64,000 bases of DNA from DASXUX01 sp036504595 (GTDB lineage Bacteria; Planctomycetota; SZUA-567; H5-PLA8), in assembly GCA_036504595.1 (NCBI GenBank), contig DASXUX010000002.1, positions 18,196-82,195 of the forward strand. Direction: 5' to 3'. The translations under genes and the position numbers were made by a program. Shown here in pieces: positions 33,276 to 41,401 of the stretch. The notes beneath the pieces are model-generated. The model worked only from the letters and a program-made list of their open reading frames with translations, was not told the origin of the DNA and made no database searches. Within the stretch, counting starts at the first letter, position 1, and each line of letters begins with the position of its first letter.

Positions 33276-34139
33276 ATGGGCAGAATGTCTGAGGCGATTG
33301 TGAAGAACGACGTTCCCGCCACTGGCCGTACCGAAGGCCCCGTGCTCGACAGTGGCCTTGCGCCCGGACGCACGCTTTCGGTCGTCATTCCGGCGTATAA
33401 CGAGAACAAGCGTATTGTTCAGACGTTCGCCGAAATTCGGCAGTGGCTCGACGCGAATCTCCCCGGCCGCTACGAAGTGCTCGTCGTCGATGACGGCAGC
33501 CGCGACAACACCGTCGAAATCGTCAAAGAGCAGGTCAAGCTCTGGCCGCAGCTCGAACTGATTCGCCAGCCGCGCAATCTTGGAAAAGGCGCCGCGGTGC
33601 GGCGCGGCTGCCTGGCGGCTCGCAACGACTACGTCCTCTTCATGGACGCCGACCACGCCACGCCGATCGACGAATTGCGCGCGTTCTTCCCCAAAATGGA
33701 GAGCGGCTACGACGTCGTCGTCGGCGTGCGCACGTTCCAGGAGAACGAAAGCCGTTCGCGCCGTATTATGGGCTTAAGCCTGCTGATCCTGGCCCATCTC
33801 ATTGTCTTCAGCAAAGCAGTCGTGGACAGCCAGTGCGGGTTCAAGCTCTTCAAACGCGACGTGTGCCAGAAGCTCTTCTCCCGCTGCCGCATCAGCGGCG
33901 GCATGATCGACGTGGAGCTGTTCTACATCGCGCATCACATGGGCATTCACATCTGGTACGGCCCCGTGCATTGGGACAACAAGGCCGGTTCCACGATCAA
34001 CATTCCGCGCTGCATCATCAACGATCCATTCGATCTGCTTGCAATCCGTCTGCGCGGCATTCGCGGAGTGTACGAGAAGCCGGTGGCGCGGCAGCCGTGG
34101 GCGACGGCGCACGAAGCTGCGGCTTCGCCGCAGACCTAA
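33276..34139 (+). CDS. Family 2 glycosyltransferase, dolichol/polyprenol-phosphate type
   Basis: 287 residues from the ATG at 33276; a second ATG nine bases on is equally possible, and the ORF upstream of 33276 is repeat DNA. The GT-A core reads LSVVIPAYNENKRIVQTFAE, YEVLVVDDGSRDNTVEIVK, NLGKGAAVRRGCLAARNDYV and the metal-binding LFMDADHATP. QCGFKLFKRDVCQKLF and FYIAHHMGIHIWYGPVHW match the DPM1/ALG5-like subfamily, which moves a sugar from a nucleotide to polyprenyl phosphate. A hydrophobic stretch (RIMGLSLLILAHLIVFSKAV) may associate it with the membrane. Its neighbours suggest surface polysaccharide or glycoprotein synthesis. Confidence 0.9.
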   Translation: MGRMSEAIVKNDVPATGRTEGPVLDSGLAPGRTLSVVIPAYNENKRIVQTFAEIRQWLDANLPGRYEVLVVDDGSRDNTVEIVKEQVKLWPQLELIRQPRNLGKGAAVRRGCLAARNDYVLFMDADHATPIDELRAFFPKMESGYDVVVGVRTFQENESRSRRIMGLSLLILAHLIVFSKAVVDSQCGFKLFKRDVCQKLFSRCRISGGMIDVELFYIAHHMGIHIWYGPVHWDNKAGSTINIPRCIINDPFDLLAIRLRGIRGVYEKPVARQPWATAHEAAASPQT

Positions 34140-34173
34140 CCCCCCAACCCCCTTCCCTCGAAGGGAAGGGGGA
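34138..34173. repeat. Hairpin CCCCCTTCCCT-CGA-AGGGAAGGGGG
   Basis: A perfect 11-bp stem (34148-34158 with 34162-34172) and a 3-base loop, preceded by CCTAACCCCCCAACCC. It starts at the stop codon of the glycosyltransferase gene. It is a short relative of the CCCTCACCCCTAACCCC element and could act as a 3' end signal. Confidence 0.75.
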
Positions 34174-34261
34174 GCGCGGGGCGTGAGATGGATGACGAGT
34201 GGAGCGGCTCGTCACAATCCATATCACGCGTCACTCGTCATCCGTCACACCGGAGGGCTAA

Positions 34262-35128
34262 ATGGCAACGAACGCGAAGCTGGGCATCATCGGCGTGGGC
34301 AGCATGGGCAGCGCGATTGCGCAGCGCTACCTGTCGGCCGGATGGAAGCCGTCGGCATACGATAGCAACGCCGGGCGCATGCGCGCGATGGAGACGGCCG
34401 GCGCACAGCCGCAGACTTCCGTTGCATCGCTAATTGAAGTCTCCGACTTCGTGCTGCTCTGCCTGCCCACGTCGGACGCCGCGGTGCGGGTGTTGGAGCA
34501 GGAAATACTGCCGTTGGATCTGGCGCGGAAGACGATCATCGATCTGGGTGCGACGGATGTTCAGGCCACGCGCCGGATCGCGGCGCAAATCGAAGGGCCG
34601 GGAAAGCATTTTCTCGACGCACCGGTCAGCGGCAGCGTTCACCGCGCACAAAAAGGGCAGCTCAGCATTTTCGTCGGTGGACAGCAGAGAATTGCCACGC
34701 GGTGCGAACCGATCTTTAAGCCGCTGGCGACGAAGATCGCGTACTGCGGACCGGCTGGGAACGGGCAGATTCTAAAAGCGGTCGAACAGATTGCGGTGGG
34801 CTTGAGCCAGGCGGCCTTTCTGGAAGCGTTGTCGTACGGCGCCAGCTTCGGCCTGGAAGCGGGCGCCCTATGGGAAGCGCTCGATCAATCCAGCGCCGCG
34901 CGTTCGACGCTGGAGCACCTCACCGCCGACGTCGTTCGCCAGGGCGGAGAACAGATCAGCGTCAACTTTGGCGAACTGAAATACCTGCTGCATTCCGCGC
35001 AGCAGAATGGCCAAACGCTGCCGCTGTGCCAGGCTCTGCAAGTCTTTCTGAAGGACTCCCCGCCATCGGTCATCGAACGCGGGCAGTATGTGCCGTCGTA
35101 TTGGAATGCGATCAAGAAGAAGCAGTAA
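34262..35128 (+). CDS. NAD(P)-dependent beta-hydroxyacid dehydrogenase (3-hydroxyisobutyrate dehydrogenase family)
   Basis: 288 residues. The dinucleotide fold starts LGIIGVGSMGSAIAQRYLSA (GVGSMG). The substrate signature is FLDAPVSGSVHRAQKGQLSI FVGG, and the catalytic-lysine region is GPAGNGQILKAVEQI; the family usually has K(L/V)xNN there, so the following residues depart from the norm while the lysine stays. The C-terminal half is helical. Members oxidise small 3-hydroxy acids or reduce semialdehydes such as tartronate or succinate semialdehyde. The substrate is not clear. It is last in the rightward group after the glycosyltransferase, with a hairpin and CACTCGTCATCCGTCAC words between. 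The ATG follows CCGGAGG by several bases. Confidence 0.88.
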   Translation: MATNAKLGIIGVGSMGSAIAQRYLSAGWKPSAYDSNAGRMRAMETAGAQPQTSVASLIEVSDFVLLCLPTSDAAVRVLEQEILPLDLARKTIIDLGATDVQATRRIAAQIEGPGKHFLDAPVSGSVHRAQKGQLSIFVGGQQRIATRCEPIFKPLATKIAYCGPAGNGQILKAVEQIAVGLSQAAFLEALSYGASFGLEAGALWEALDQSSAARSTLEHLTADVVRQGGEQISVNFGELKYLLHSAQQNGQTLPLCQALQVFLKDSPPSVIERGQYVPSYWNAIKKKQ

Positions 35129-35145
35129 GGTGAGCTTGCCGCCCC

Positions 35146-35487
35146 CTATCCGGCGATTGCTGGATGCACCGGAATCTGCACCACTTCGGCCGGGTCGCGG
35201 TGCGCGTCTCGTGTTACGATCTCGACTTCGACTCCGAGTGCAGCGACGAAATTCATCAGGCGATAAACCGAGAAGCCTCGAAATCTTCCTTTAAGGATTG
35301 CACTGATTTTCGGTTGATCGATACCCAATCGTCGCGCTGCCTCACGCTGAGTTAGCTTCTGCCGTGCGACGGCTCTAGCCAGCAACCGCACCAATTTTGC
35401 TTTGGTCTGATGTTCTTGGGCGTTGGAATAGCCGAGGTCGGCAAACACATTGCCGCTGCTTGCGACAACAGATTTCCTACTAGGCAT
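35146..35487 (-). CDS. HigA-like XRE-family antitoxin
   Basis: 113 residues from the ATG at 35487, with GGAGG upstream inside the toxin gene. The helix-turn-helix reads KLTQREAARRLGIDQPKISAIL, followed by KGRFRGFSVYRLMNFVAALG VEVEIV, the typical form of HigA-type antitoxins encoded after their toxin. It overlaps the toxin gene by eight bases, so the pair is translationally coupled. By analogy it binds the toxin and represses the shared promoter; an 18-bp palindrome lies in that promoter. It converges with the dehydrogenase gene with a 17-base gap. Confidence 0.88.
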   Translation of the reverse strand: MPSRKSVVASSGNVFADLGYSNAQEHQTKAKLVRLLARAVARQKLTQREAARRLGIDQPKISAILKGRFRGFSVYRLMNFVAALGVEVEIVTRDAHRDPAEVVQIPVHPAIAG

Positions 35488-35863
35488 GGCTTTTTCCTCC
35501 GTATCTTTCCCTATGGTCTTCAACGGCCGCGCGCAGACGATCTTTGATTAAGGCGATCTCCTTCTGGGGCGTTCTGATTCCCTTCTTAGATTTCTTGACA
35601 AAGACATGCAGCACGTAAATGGCCGAAGGGAGAATCACCGTGTATACGGCTCGGTAGGTGTTGCTCGCGTCGCTCGCGACGATCTCGAGCACGCCCGCGC
35701 CGCCAAATCCCCGTAAGGGCTTCGCGGACTCATGTTTGTCCCCGGCTTGAGCGATCTGGAGGGCGTAACCGAACTCGTCTTTGATGTCCTCAGGACAGTC
35801 CCTCAAATCCTTAAGGGACGAACCCACCCAGTGAACAGGTTTCAAGGGTTCATCCAAGTCCAT
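35480..35863 (-). CDS. RelE/HigB-family toxin (phage Gp49-like)
   Basis: 127 residues from the ATG at 35863. The frame is open for 34 more codons upstream, but that DNA contains the promoter and operator, and the family starts near LKPVHWVGSSLKDL. The core is ALQIAQAGDKHESAKPLRGF GGAGVLEIV, YRAVYTVILPSAIYVLHVFV KKSKKGIRTPQKEIALIKDR, the pattern of RelE/ParE-superfamily toxins of the Gp49/HigB2 type, which cleave mRNA on the ribosome. It precedes the antitoxin, the reversed order usual for HigBA. The predicted transcription start falls at the ATG, so the message may be leaderless. Confidence 0.88.
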   Translation of the reverse strand: MDLDEPLKPVHWVGSSLKDLRDCPEDIKDEFGYALQIAQAGDKHESAKPLRGFGGAGVLEIVASDASNTYRAVYTVILPSAIYVLHVFVKKSKKGIRTPQKEIALIKDRLRAAVEDHRERYGGKSHA

Positions 35864-35870
35864 AAAACGA

Positions 35871-35898
35871 AGTATGCCAATATTGGCATATTTGTCAA
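35871..35898 (-). promoter_or_regulatory. Promoter with overlapping operator of the toxin-antitoxin operon
   Basis: On the minus strand TTGACA (35898-35893) is followed after 16 bases by CATACT (35876-35871). Between and partly over the -10 box lies the perfect 18-bp palindrome TATGCCAATATTGGCATA (35873-35890). The -10 box ends seven bases before the toxin ATG, placing the transcript start at or next to the start codon. A repressor on the palindrome would block RNA polymerase directly. Confidence 0.75.
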
Positions 35899-35982
35899 GA
35901 GGTTCCCCAACGGCCATATACTCGTTGCGTCCGGGCGCTGGCCCGGTGTAATCACAAATGTCCATCCAGGAGTCTCGCCACC

Positions 35983-38823
35983 ATGCGCCACCTTTGCCTC
36001 GCCTTTTTCATCTCCGCCTGCGCTTGCGCTGCTCAGGACATCAAACTTCTCGACGACTTTGAGCAGGATGCGGAGATCAAGGCGTGGGACTTCCATAAGG
36101 AGAGTAAGCCCGCGCTGAGCGACCAGCACGTGACGCACGGACAGAAGTGCCTGAAGCTCGCGGCCAACGGCGGCTACATGTCGTCGTGGCGGCTGCCGAA
36201 GGACTGGTCGGGGTACGACTCGCTGGAAGTGGATATGTTCAACGACGGCAGCGAACCGGTCGCGGGCTCAACATTGATTGCCGACCAAGACTGGCAGGCG
36301 AAGGGCGGCACGTACTGGAACCGGCACAACGGCGGCTTCACGCTGAAACCCGGCGCGAACACGGTGTCGATTCCGGTCAACGGCCTCTATCGCGGTGAGG
36401 CCGGCAGCCGCGGCAACGATCTGAAGACGAACATCAACCCGAAAGCGATCATCCGTGTTGATTTCGGCTTCCGCACGAAACAGGAAGGCGCGAGCGTCTT
36501 CGTCGACTACATGCGGCTGGTGAAGGAGTCGCGGCCGGAAGGCATTCAGGCGTTCGACTTCGGCCCGCCGAGCCAGGTGCTTTTCCCGGGCTTCACGCCG
36601 ATCACGTGGAACACGGTGTTTGGGGTAGCGCCGGCCTCCGTGCCGGCCGGCAGGGACGCCGGCGCTACCGCAACCGCCGGCCTGCGGCGCGCCAAGTGGG
36701 GCCCGAACGCCGCTCGCGACGACACGTTTCCGACGAGGCTGTATCAGGATTTCGTCGAGATGACCGGCGAGGAGTTCGTCGTCGGCGTGCCGGACGGGAA
36801 ATACCACGTGTGGGTGGTGTTTGACGATCTCGGCTACTGGGGCGGCGAGCAGGCGCGCTTCACCAAACGCTCGATTGAGAACGCCGGCAAAACCGTGTGG
36901 TCAGAAGAGCGTTCGCCCGACGATTACCTTTTCCACTTCGAGAACGTCGAGCCCAAGCCCGGCGACAGCATGTGGGATCTCTACATGAAGTATCTTTTTG
37001 AGCCCAAGCGCTTCGACGCCACGTCAACCGGCGGCCAGCTTGCGCTGCGCTTCAAAGCCGAAGGCGTTCTGGCGGGCAAAGTGGCGGCGATCATCGTCTA
37101 TCCCGACGCAAAGAAAGCCGAATGCGAGAAGTGGGTCACCGAAATCGAGGCGCGCAACCGGAAGGAGTTTGAGGCACGGGCGGTTTACATGGGGTCGAAG
37201 CGTGAGCCGGTGAAAGGAAGCGCAGACGGATCGACCCGCCTTATCGTCAAGGACGTGCCTGAAAGCAGTTGGGACTACGGTGTTGAGCGTCTTGAGTCAG
37301 ACATCGACTTCAAGAATGGCTTGACGCGTTCTGATAGATCGCTCCGCCGTTTCGGGGCGCGAGGGCAGCGGGTGTCTTTCACATTTGCGGTACAGGTAAT
37401 TTCAGTTTTGGATGAACCAGGCGCATGTGAGCTCGCGTCGACGGACCTGAAAAGCGCAGATGGGACGATACCAGCATCCGAGGTCGATCTCCGCTACGTA
37501 CATCATTCGACGAAACGTGGGTTCAACGATATCGCGTATTCAATCCAACCGGAGAGCTTGCGTCCAATTAAAGGGGGTGAAAGCCGCATTCTCACGCCCC
37601 CAGACGGTTCCTGGTTCACCCGTCAGTTCTGGATTACCGTCCACGTTCCAGCCGATGCAAAGCCCGGAATGTTCTCCGGAAAGGTAACGCTTCGGAAAGG
37701 GAAGAAGGCTCTCGACGTGCCGCTTACCCTCGACGTCCTCGACCTCACCCTCGACGAGCCTGATTTCCTAATGGGCTTTTACGGCTTCGGCGTGCCTGCG
37801 GGGATTCCGGAAGCGCGCAAGAAGACGGCGATGCGCGAACTGTTCACAATCCTGAAGCAGAATGGGATGAACTGCATTTCCGGCGGGCCGGGCATCCAGT
37901 TCTCCGGCTTCGATGCGGCGGGCAAGCCGCAGCTCGATTTTGCGGCATGCGATGAGTACTTCAAGATCGCCAAGGAATGCGGTTTCACCAAAGAGTTCAA
38001 CAGCTACGGCGGGCCGGCGATGGTGCATGGCCTGCACGACGGCTATGTCATCGGCGAGACCGGGCACGGTTGGGAAAAGAAAACCGGCAAGCCCTTTGGC
38101 GAACTGCTGAAGATCGTCTGGAGCGCGGTGAAGGAGCACGCGGAGAAAGAAGGCTGGCCGCCGGTGGCGTATGGCTTCACCGATGAGCCGCGCGTGATCG
38201 AAGCCGCTCGCGAACAGGTCGAACTGATGAAAGCCTACCGCGATAACGTGCCCTTCGTGAAGATTGGCGGCTCGTATTCGGTGCAGTGGAACAACGACCC
38301 GCTCGAAAAAGAGATTCAGAACATTTTCAAGACGCTCGTCTGGTCGGCGCTGAATTCGCACACGCAGACTGACCTCGACAAGGCGAAGGAGCTTGGCAAG
38401 GAACTATACATCTACAACCAAGGCACCAGCCGCTACAGCTTCGGCGCGTATCAGTGGGCGGAATTCCGCAAGGGCGTGCGCGGCCGCATCCAGTGGCATC
38501 TGCTGGCTCTGCACGGCTACCAGTTCTTCGATCTGGACGGCCGCGAGCCCGACACCGCGATGATCAACTGGGGCAAAAACGAAATCATCCCGACCATCCA
38601 TCTGGCCCGCTGCCGTGAAGGCGCCGACGATTTCCGGTTCGCGGTGACGCTTTGGAATATGGCTCAGAAGAAAAAAGACACGCCGGAAGGCAAGGCGGCG
38701 ATTGCCTGGTTAGAGGATGTCAGCGCGAAGATCGGAATCAATCAGAGCAAGCGGCCCGACGGTTTCATGGATGATGAAACATTCCGGAATACGTGCGTGG
38801 AGCACATTAAGAAGCTGAAGTAG
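35983..38823 (+). CDS. Large exported glycoside-hydrolase-like protein of unknown specificity
   Basis: 946 residues with AGGAG ten bases before the ATG and a signal peptide (MRHLCLAFFISACACAAQ). The first ~190 residues look like a carbohydrate-binding beta-sandwich (KLLDDFEQDAEIKAWDFHKE, ANTVSIPVNGLYRG, FVDYMRLVKES). A second beta region follows, with YHVWVVFDDLGYWGG. From about residue 585 a TIM-barrel-like part starts (DFLMGFYGFGVPAGIPEARK), with a possible catalytic acid in YGFTDEPRVIEAA and aromatic loops IQWHLLALHGYQFFDLDG. It resembles the DUF4091-type glycoside hydrolase domain. A 46-bp palindrome is inserted in frame at 36624-36669, encoding VAPASVPAGRDAGAT. The part from about 37200 to 37750 has a less GC-biased third codon position than the rest. 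Confidence 0.82.
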   Translation: MRHLCLAFFISACACAAQDIKLLDDFEQDAEIKAWDFHKESKPALSDQHVTHGQKCLKLAANGGYMSSWRLPKDWSGYDSLEVDMFNDGSEPVAGSTLIADQDWQAKGGTYWNRHNGGFTLKPGANTVSIPVNGLYRGEAGSRGNDLKTNINPKAIIRVDFGFRTKQEGASVFVDYMRLVKESRPEGIQAFDFGPPSQVLFPGFTPITWNTVFGVAPASVPAGRDAGATATAGLRRAKWGPNAARDDTFPTRLYQDFVEMTGEEFVVGVPDGKYHVWVVFDDLGYWGGEQARFTKRSIENAGKTVWSEERSPDDYLFHFENVEPKPGDSMWDLYMKYLFEPKRFDATSTGGQLALRFKAEGVLAGKVAAIIVYPDAKKAECEKWVTEIEARNRKEFEARAVYMGSKREPVKGSADGSTRLIVKDVPESSWDYGVERLESDIDFKNGLTRSDRSLRRFGARGQRVSFTFAVQVISVLDEPGACELASTDLKSADGTIPASEVDLRYVHHSTKRGFNDIAYSIQPESLRPIKGGESRILTPPDGSWFTRQFWITVHVPADAKPGMFSGKVTLRKGKKALDVPLTLDVLDLTLDEPDFLMGFYGFGVPAGIPEARKKTAMRELFTILKQNGMNCISGGPGIQFSGFDAAGKPQLDFAACDEYFKIAKECGFTKEFNSYGGPAMVHGLHDGYVIGETGHGWEKKTGKPFGELLKIVWSAVKEHAEKEGWPPVAYGFTDEPRVIEAAREQVELMKAYRDNVPFVKIGGSYSVQWNNDPLEKEIQNIFKTLVWSALNSHTQTDLDKAKELGKELYIYNQGTSRYSFGAYQWAEFRKGVRGRIQWHLLALHGYQFFDLDGREPDTAMINWGKNEIIPTIHLARCREGADDFRFAVTLWNMAQKKKDTPEGKAAIAWLEDVSAKIGINQSKRPDGFMDDETFRNTCVEHIKKLK
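36624..36669. repeat. Palindromic element in frame inside a gene
   Basis: The ends are GGTAGCGCCGG (36624-36634) and CCGGCGCTACC (36659-36669), and the centre holds the 12-bp palindrome TGCCGGCCGGCA (36641-36652). In the reading frame it adds about 15 Ala/Gly/Pro-rich residues without a stop. The insertion lies between two beta-sandwich regions, where a loop could absorb it. Confidence 0.8.
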
Positions 38824-38839
38824 CCGGACTATGGTTTAT

Positions 38840-38914
38840 GGTTCATGGTTCATGGTTTATAGTTCGCGGTCTTCAACCCCGACCGCGTCAACCATGAACC
38901 ATGAACCATGAACC
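38840..38914. terminator. Bidirectional terminator-like hairpin of GGTTCATGG iterations
   Basis: GGTTCATGGTTCATGGTT (38840-38857) is perfectly complementary to 38890-38907. An inner stem, CGCGGTC (38865-38871) with GACCGCG (38881-38887), extends it. It lies between convergent genes, 17 bases after one stop codon and 10 bases before the other, the place for a two-way terminator. No strong T-tract follows on either side. Confidence 0.6.
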
Positions 38915-38924
38915 GATAACTGTG

Positions 38925-39725
38925 TTACTGCTGGCCTTGTTTCATCTTCTTCATCATTTCGTCCATGTCCATAACCTGGGCGCCTTCGGGCGGAGTGTAC
39001 TTGAATAGTTCCGGATCCGCCTTTTCGTCGAGCTTGATGTTGCTCAGTTCCATGCTCATGATGGGCTCGCCGCCGGCGTCGAGTGTCTCCAGCTTGCGGA
39101 ACATCAGATCGTCTTTGCCGATGTAAACGCGCACCTTCTTGACCATTTCCAGTTGTGCCTGAGCCATCTTTGCGGCCTGCTCACCGCCGGCCTCTTTCGC
39201 CGCGTCCGCCGCCTTCTTGGCTGCATCGGGATTCGGCACGCCTTCGAGGATATAGACGGTTGTGTCCTGCACCTTGCCTTCGCTGACGCCGGTGAAGGTG
39301 TACTGCTGGCGCATCTGTTTGACCTGCTCCAGCGGGTTCTGCTGATTGCCGCCGCCCATTTTCTCCATGGTGGCCATGGACATCTTCTGCACCATCTTGC
39401 CTTGCGGCATCGCCGTCTCCGTCCACATGGTCGTGCCATCACAGACCGAACGCGTCTTCATCTCCATGCCCATCACCTTCATGGTCATATCCATGATGAA
39501 GTGTTTGCCGTCGGCCAGCGTCTTAATGTGCCCCTTGCCTTCGGTCTTCATGTTCATCATCTTCATCGACATGGTCATGTCGGCGTCGAGGCCCTTCTTC
39601 TCGGCGGACTTCGCTTCGATCTTCTTCAGGATTTCCTCGGCCTTGGGATCAGTCTCCAGACCAAAGGCGCAGACTCCTGCGAGCACACACACAACAGCAG
39701 CCACGAGCCGCACGCGAAAATTCAT
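38925..39725 (-). CDS. Exported methionine-rich LolA-fold-like protein
   Basis: 266 residues from the ATG at 39725, which has AGGAG upstream and gives the signal peptide MNFRVRLVAAVVCVLAGVCA. The layout, ETDPKAEEILKKIEAKSAEK followed by many short beta strands (GKGHIKTLADGKHFIMDMTM, MKTRSVCDGTTMWTETAMPQ), matches outer membrane lipoprotein carrier (LolA/LolB-like) folds. Methionine is exceptionally common, for instance MTMSMKMMNMKTEGKG and the tail MDMDEMMKKMKQGQQ. That could serve metal (copper) binding or redox buffering, or simply line a lipid-binding cavity; nothing nearby decides. It converges with the preceding hydrolase gene. Confidence 0.75.
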   Translation of the reverse strand: MNFRVRLVAAVVCVLAGVCAFGLETDPKAEEILKKIEAKSAEKKGLDADMTMSMKMMNMKTEGKGHIKTLADGKHFIMDMTMKVMGMEMKTRSVCDGTTMWTETAMPQGKMVQKMSMATMEKMGGGNQQNPLEQVKQMRQQYTFTGVSEGKVQDTTVYILEGVPNPDAAKKAADAAKEAGGEQAAKMAQAQLEMVKKVRVYIGKDDLMFRKLETLDAGGEPIMSMELSNIKLDEKADPELFKYTPPEGAQVMDMDEMMKKMKQGQQ

Positions 39726-39851
39726 CGAATGTCTCCTAAAAGGGGGAAAATACCGGCACAGAGCATAGTTCCCGGCCAAGCCTTTACGAGCGGCATTTAT
39801 ATCTTTTTCGTGGCAGATGGTCGCCGGCCTCCATCGGAGAAGTTGCGGCGT

Positions 39852-39880
39852 CGCCCCCGCCCCTTCCTTCGGCGGGGAGG
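39852..39880. repeat. GC-rich hairpin CCCCGCC-GGCGGGG
   Basis: CCCCGCC (about 39857-39863) pairs with GGCGGGG (about 39872-39878) across a short CCTTCCTT loop. It lies in the 237-base divergent gap between the Met-rich protein gene and the TAT-exported gene and is similar to the CCCCTCTCCC palindromes elsewhere. The rest of this gap shows no gene. Confidence 0.5.
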
Positions 39881-39962
39881 GGAGAACAGCAGCGGTCAGA
39901 AGAGCCTTCGGCTTGACACTCGGGCGGGGGGCGGCATTCTGTTGGACAATAAGGAGAGCAAC

Positions 39963-40844
39963 ATGATCACTCGCCGCGACTTTGCCAAGGGAACCGTTGC
40001 GCTGGGCGCCGCTCTGGCTGCCGGAGCGCTCAGCCGACAGGAGACCGCCGTGGCCGCCGATGCGCCGACGAAAATGGAACTCGGAATGGTGACCTATCAG
40101 TGGGGCGCCAACTGGGATCTGGACACGATATTCAAAAACCTATCCGCGGCGAAAGTAATGGCCGTCGAGCTGCGCACAAGCCACAAGCACGGCGTCGAGC
40201 CCACTCTGCCGGCCGACAAGCGCGCGGAGCTGAAGAAACGCTTTGCTGACAACCCTGTGAAAGTGATTGGGCTGGGCAGCGCGGAATGCTTCGACCACCT
40301 CGATCCGGCGAAGTTGGAGAAAGCGATCCAGACCACCAAGGACTTTCTGAAGCTCAGCGCAGACCTCGGCCTGAGCGGCGTGAAAGTACGCCCGAACGAC
40401 CTACACAAGGAAGTTGCCAAGGAAAAAACGATCGAACAGATCGGCAAGAGCCTCAACGTGGTCGGCAAGTTCGCCGGCGAGCTCGGCCAGCAGATCCGGT
40501 TGGAGATTCACGGCGGCTGCTGCGAGATTCCAACGATCAAGGCCATCATGGACGTCGCGACCGATCCCAACGTCGGTCTGTGCTGGAATTCCAACGACAA
40601 CGACCTGCACGGCGAGGGCCTGGAAGCCAACTTCAAAGCCGTCCGCTCGCGCTTGGGCGCCACGACGCATGTGCGCCCGCTCGATACCCCTCGTTACCCT
40701 TGGGACAAGCTGATCGAATTGCTCGTCAAATCCGACTACAAGGGCTGGGTGCTGCTTGAATGCGGCAACAAGGTGGACGACGCGGTCGCCGGCCTGATCG
40801 CGCAGCGCGAACTCTACGAGAAGTTCGTGGCGAAAGCCAAGTAG
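39963..40844 (+). CDS. TAT-exported xylose-isomerase-like TIM-barrel protein
   Basis: 293 residues from the ATG at 39963, chosen because AAGGAG lies six bases upstream and because it gives a twin-arginine signal (MITRRDFAKGTVALGAALAA). The mature part reads MELGMVTYQWGANWDLDTIF, then a TIM barrel with ELRTSHKHGVEP, GVKVRPNDLHKE, RLEIHGGCCEIPTIKAIMDV, VGLCWNSNDND and GWVLLECGNKV. These are the metal-site strands (Glu, His, Asn/Asp, Glu) of the AP endonuclease 2 / sugar isomerase family. Exported members are common in planctomycetes and act on sugars of unknown type. The frame is open far upstream, opposite the Met-rich gene, but that part is a shadow. Confidence 0.9.
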   Translation: MITRRDFAKGTVALGAALAAGALSRQETAVAADAPTKMELGMVTYQWGANWDLDTIFKNLSAAKVMAVELRTSHKHGVEPTLPADKRAELKKRFADNPVKVIGLGSAECFDHLDPAKLEKAIQTTKDFLKLSADLGLSGVKVRPNDLHKEVAKEKTIEQIGKSLNVVGKFAGELGQQIRLEIHGGCCEIPTIKAIMDVATDPNVGLCWNSNDNDLHGEGLEANFKAVRSRLGATTHVRPLDTPRYPWDKLIELLVKSDYKGWVLLECGNKVDDAVAGLIAQRELYEKFVAKAK

Positions 40845-40853
40845 CTGGTTCTT

Positions 40854-40915
40854 GGTTCATGGTTCATGGTTGCGCAAGCGCCGCTGTTAAAACCACAAAC
40901 CACGAACCATGAACC
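40854..40915. terminator. GGTTCATGG hairpin between convergent genes
   Basis: GGTTCATGGTT (two overlapping copies, 40854-40871) pairs with AACCATGAACC (40905-40915), and neighbouring ACCACAAACC words add weaker pairing. It lies between the isomerase-like gene and the convergent small exported protein gene, where a two-way terminator is expected. It is the same word as at 38840-38914. Confidence 0.55.
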
Positions 40916-40928
40916 ACAAACCACTTCG

Positions 40929-41348
40929 TTAGTCGCGTTTCTTCTTACTCCCCGCATTGCCCTTTTGAGCGTCAGTAAGTTCCTGGACGACCAGACTGTC
41001 GCCTTCGGCCTTCACGTCAAAGCTGGTCTCATCGCCGACCTTCAGACCTTTCAGGTAGCGCGCGATGTCCTTGGCGTTTTTGCCTTCTGCCGGAGCGGTG
41101 ACGAGAACCTTCTGGCCAACCAAAGCGTCAGCCTTTTCGGCCTTGCTGTGCTTCCAGGTATTCGTGATTTTGCTGACTTCAAACATCACAAAGTCAGCAT
41201 GCGTGCCGGTGACTTTGCCCGAGACAATTCCGGCAAAACCTTTGGCGCCAGCGGGCAAGCCGGCCTTTTGCGCTTCAGCCGCCGAAACGAACTGCACACA
41301 GAGCAGCAGCGCTCCAGCGATAACGCCGAACCGGATGTGATTGTTCAT
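40929..41348 (-). CDS. Small exported protein of unknown function
   Basis: 139 residues from the ATG at 41348, with GGAGG eight bases upstream and a signal peptide (MNNHIRFGVIAGALLLCVQFVSA). The mature part looks like a small OB-fold-like beta barrel: GFAGIVSGKVTGTHADFVMF, VGQKVLVTAPAEG, KGLKVGDETSFDV and ADSLVVQELT-type strands. The C-terminus is Lys/Arg-rich. I do not recognise a named family. It is divergent from the esterase gene and separated by a palindromic element. Confidence 0.75.
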   Translation of the reverse strand: MNNHIRFGVIAGALLLCVQFVSAAEAQKAGLPAGAKGFAGIVSGKVTGTHADFVMFEVSKITNTWKHSKAEKADALVGQKVLVTAPAEGKNAKDIARYLKGLKVGDETSFDVKAEGDSLVVQELTDAQKGNAGSKKKRD

Positions 41349-41401
41349 GCTGTTTCCCTCCATTCAAATGTGCGACGCATCCTACATGAGAGGCGTTCCC
41401 G

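Noticed and set aside
39153..39962. The upstream part of the open frame of the TAT-exported isomerase-like gene.
   Set aside because: It lies opposite the Met-rich gene; the ATG at 39963 has the ribosome site and the twin-arginine signal.
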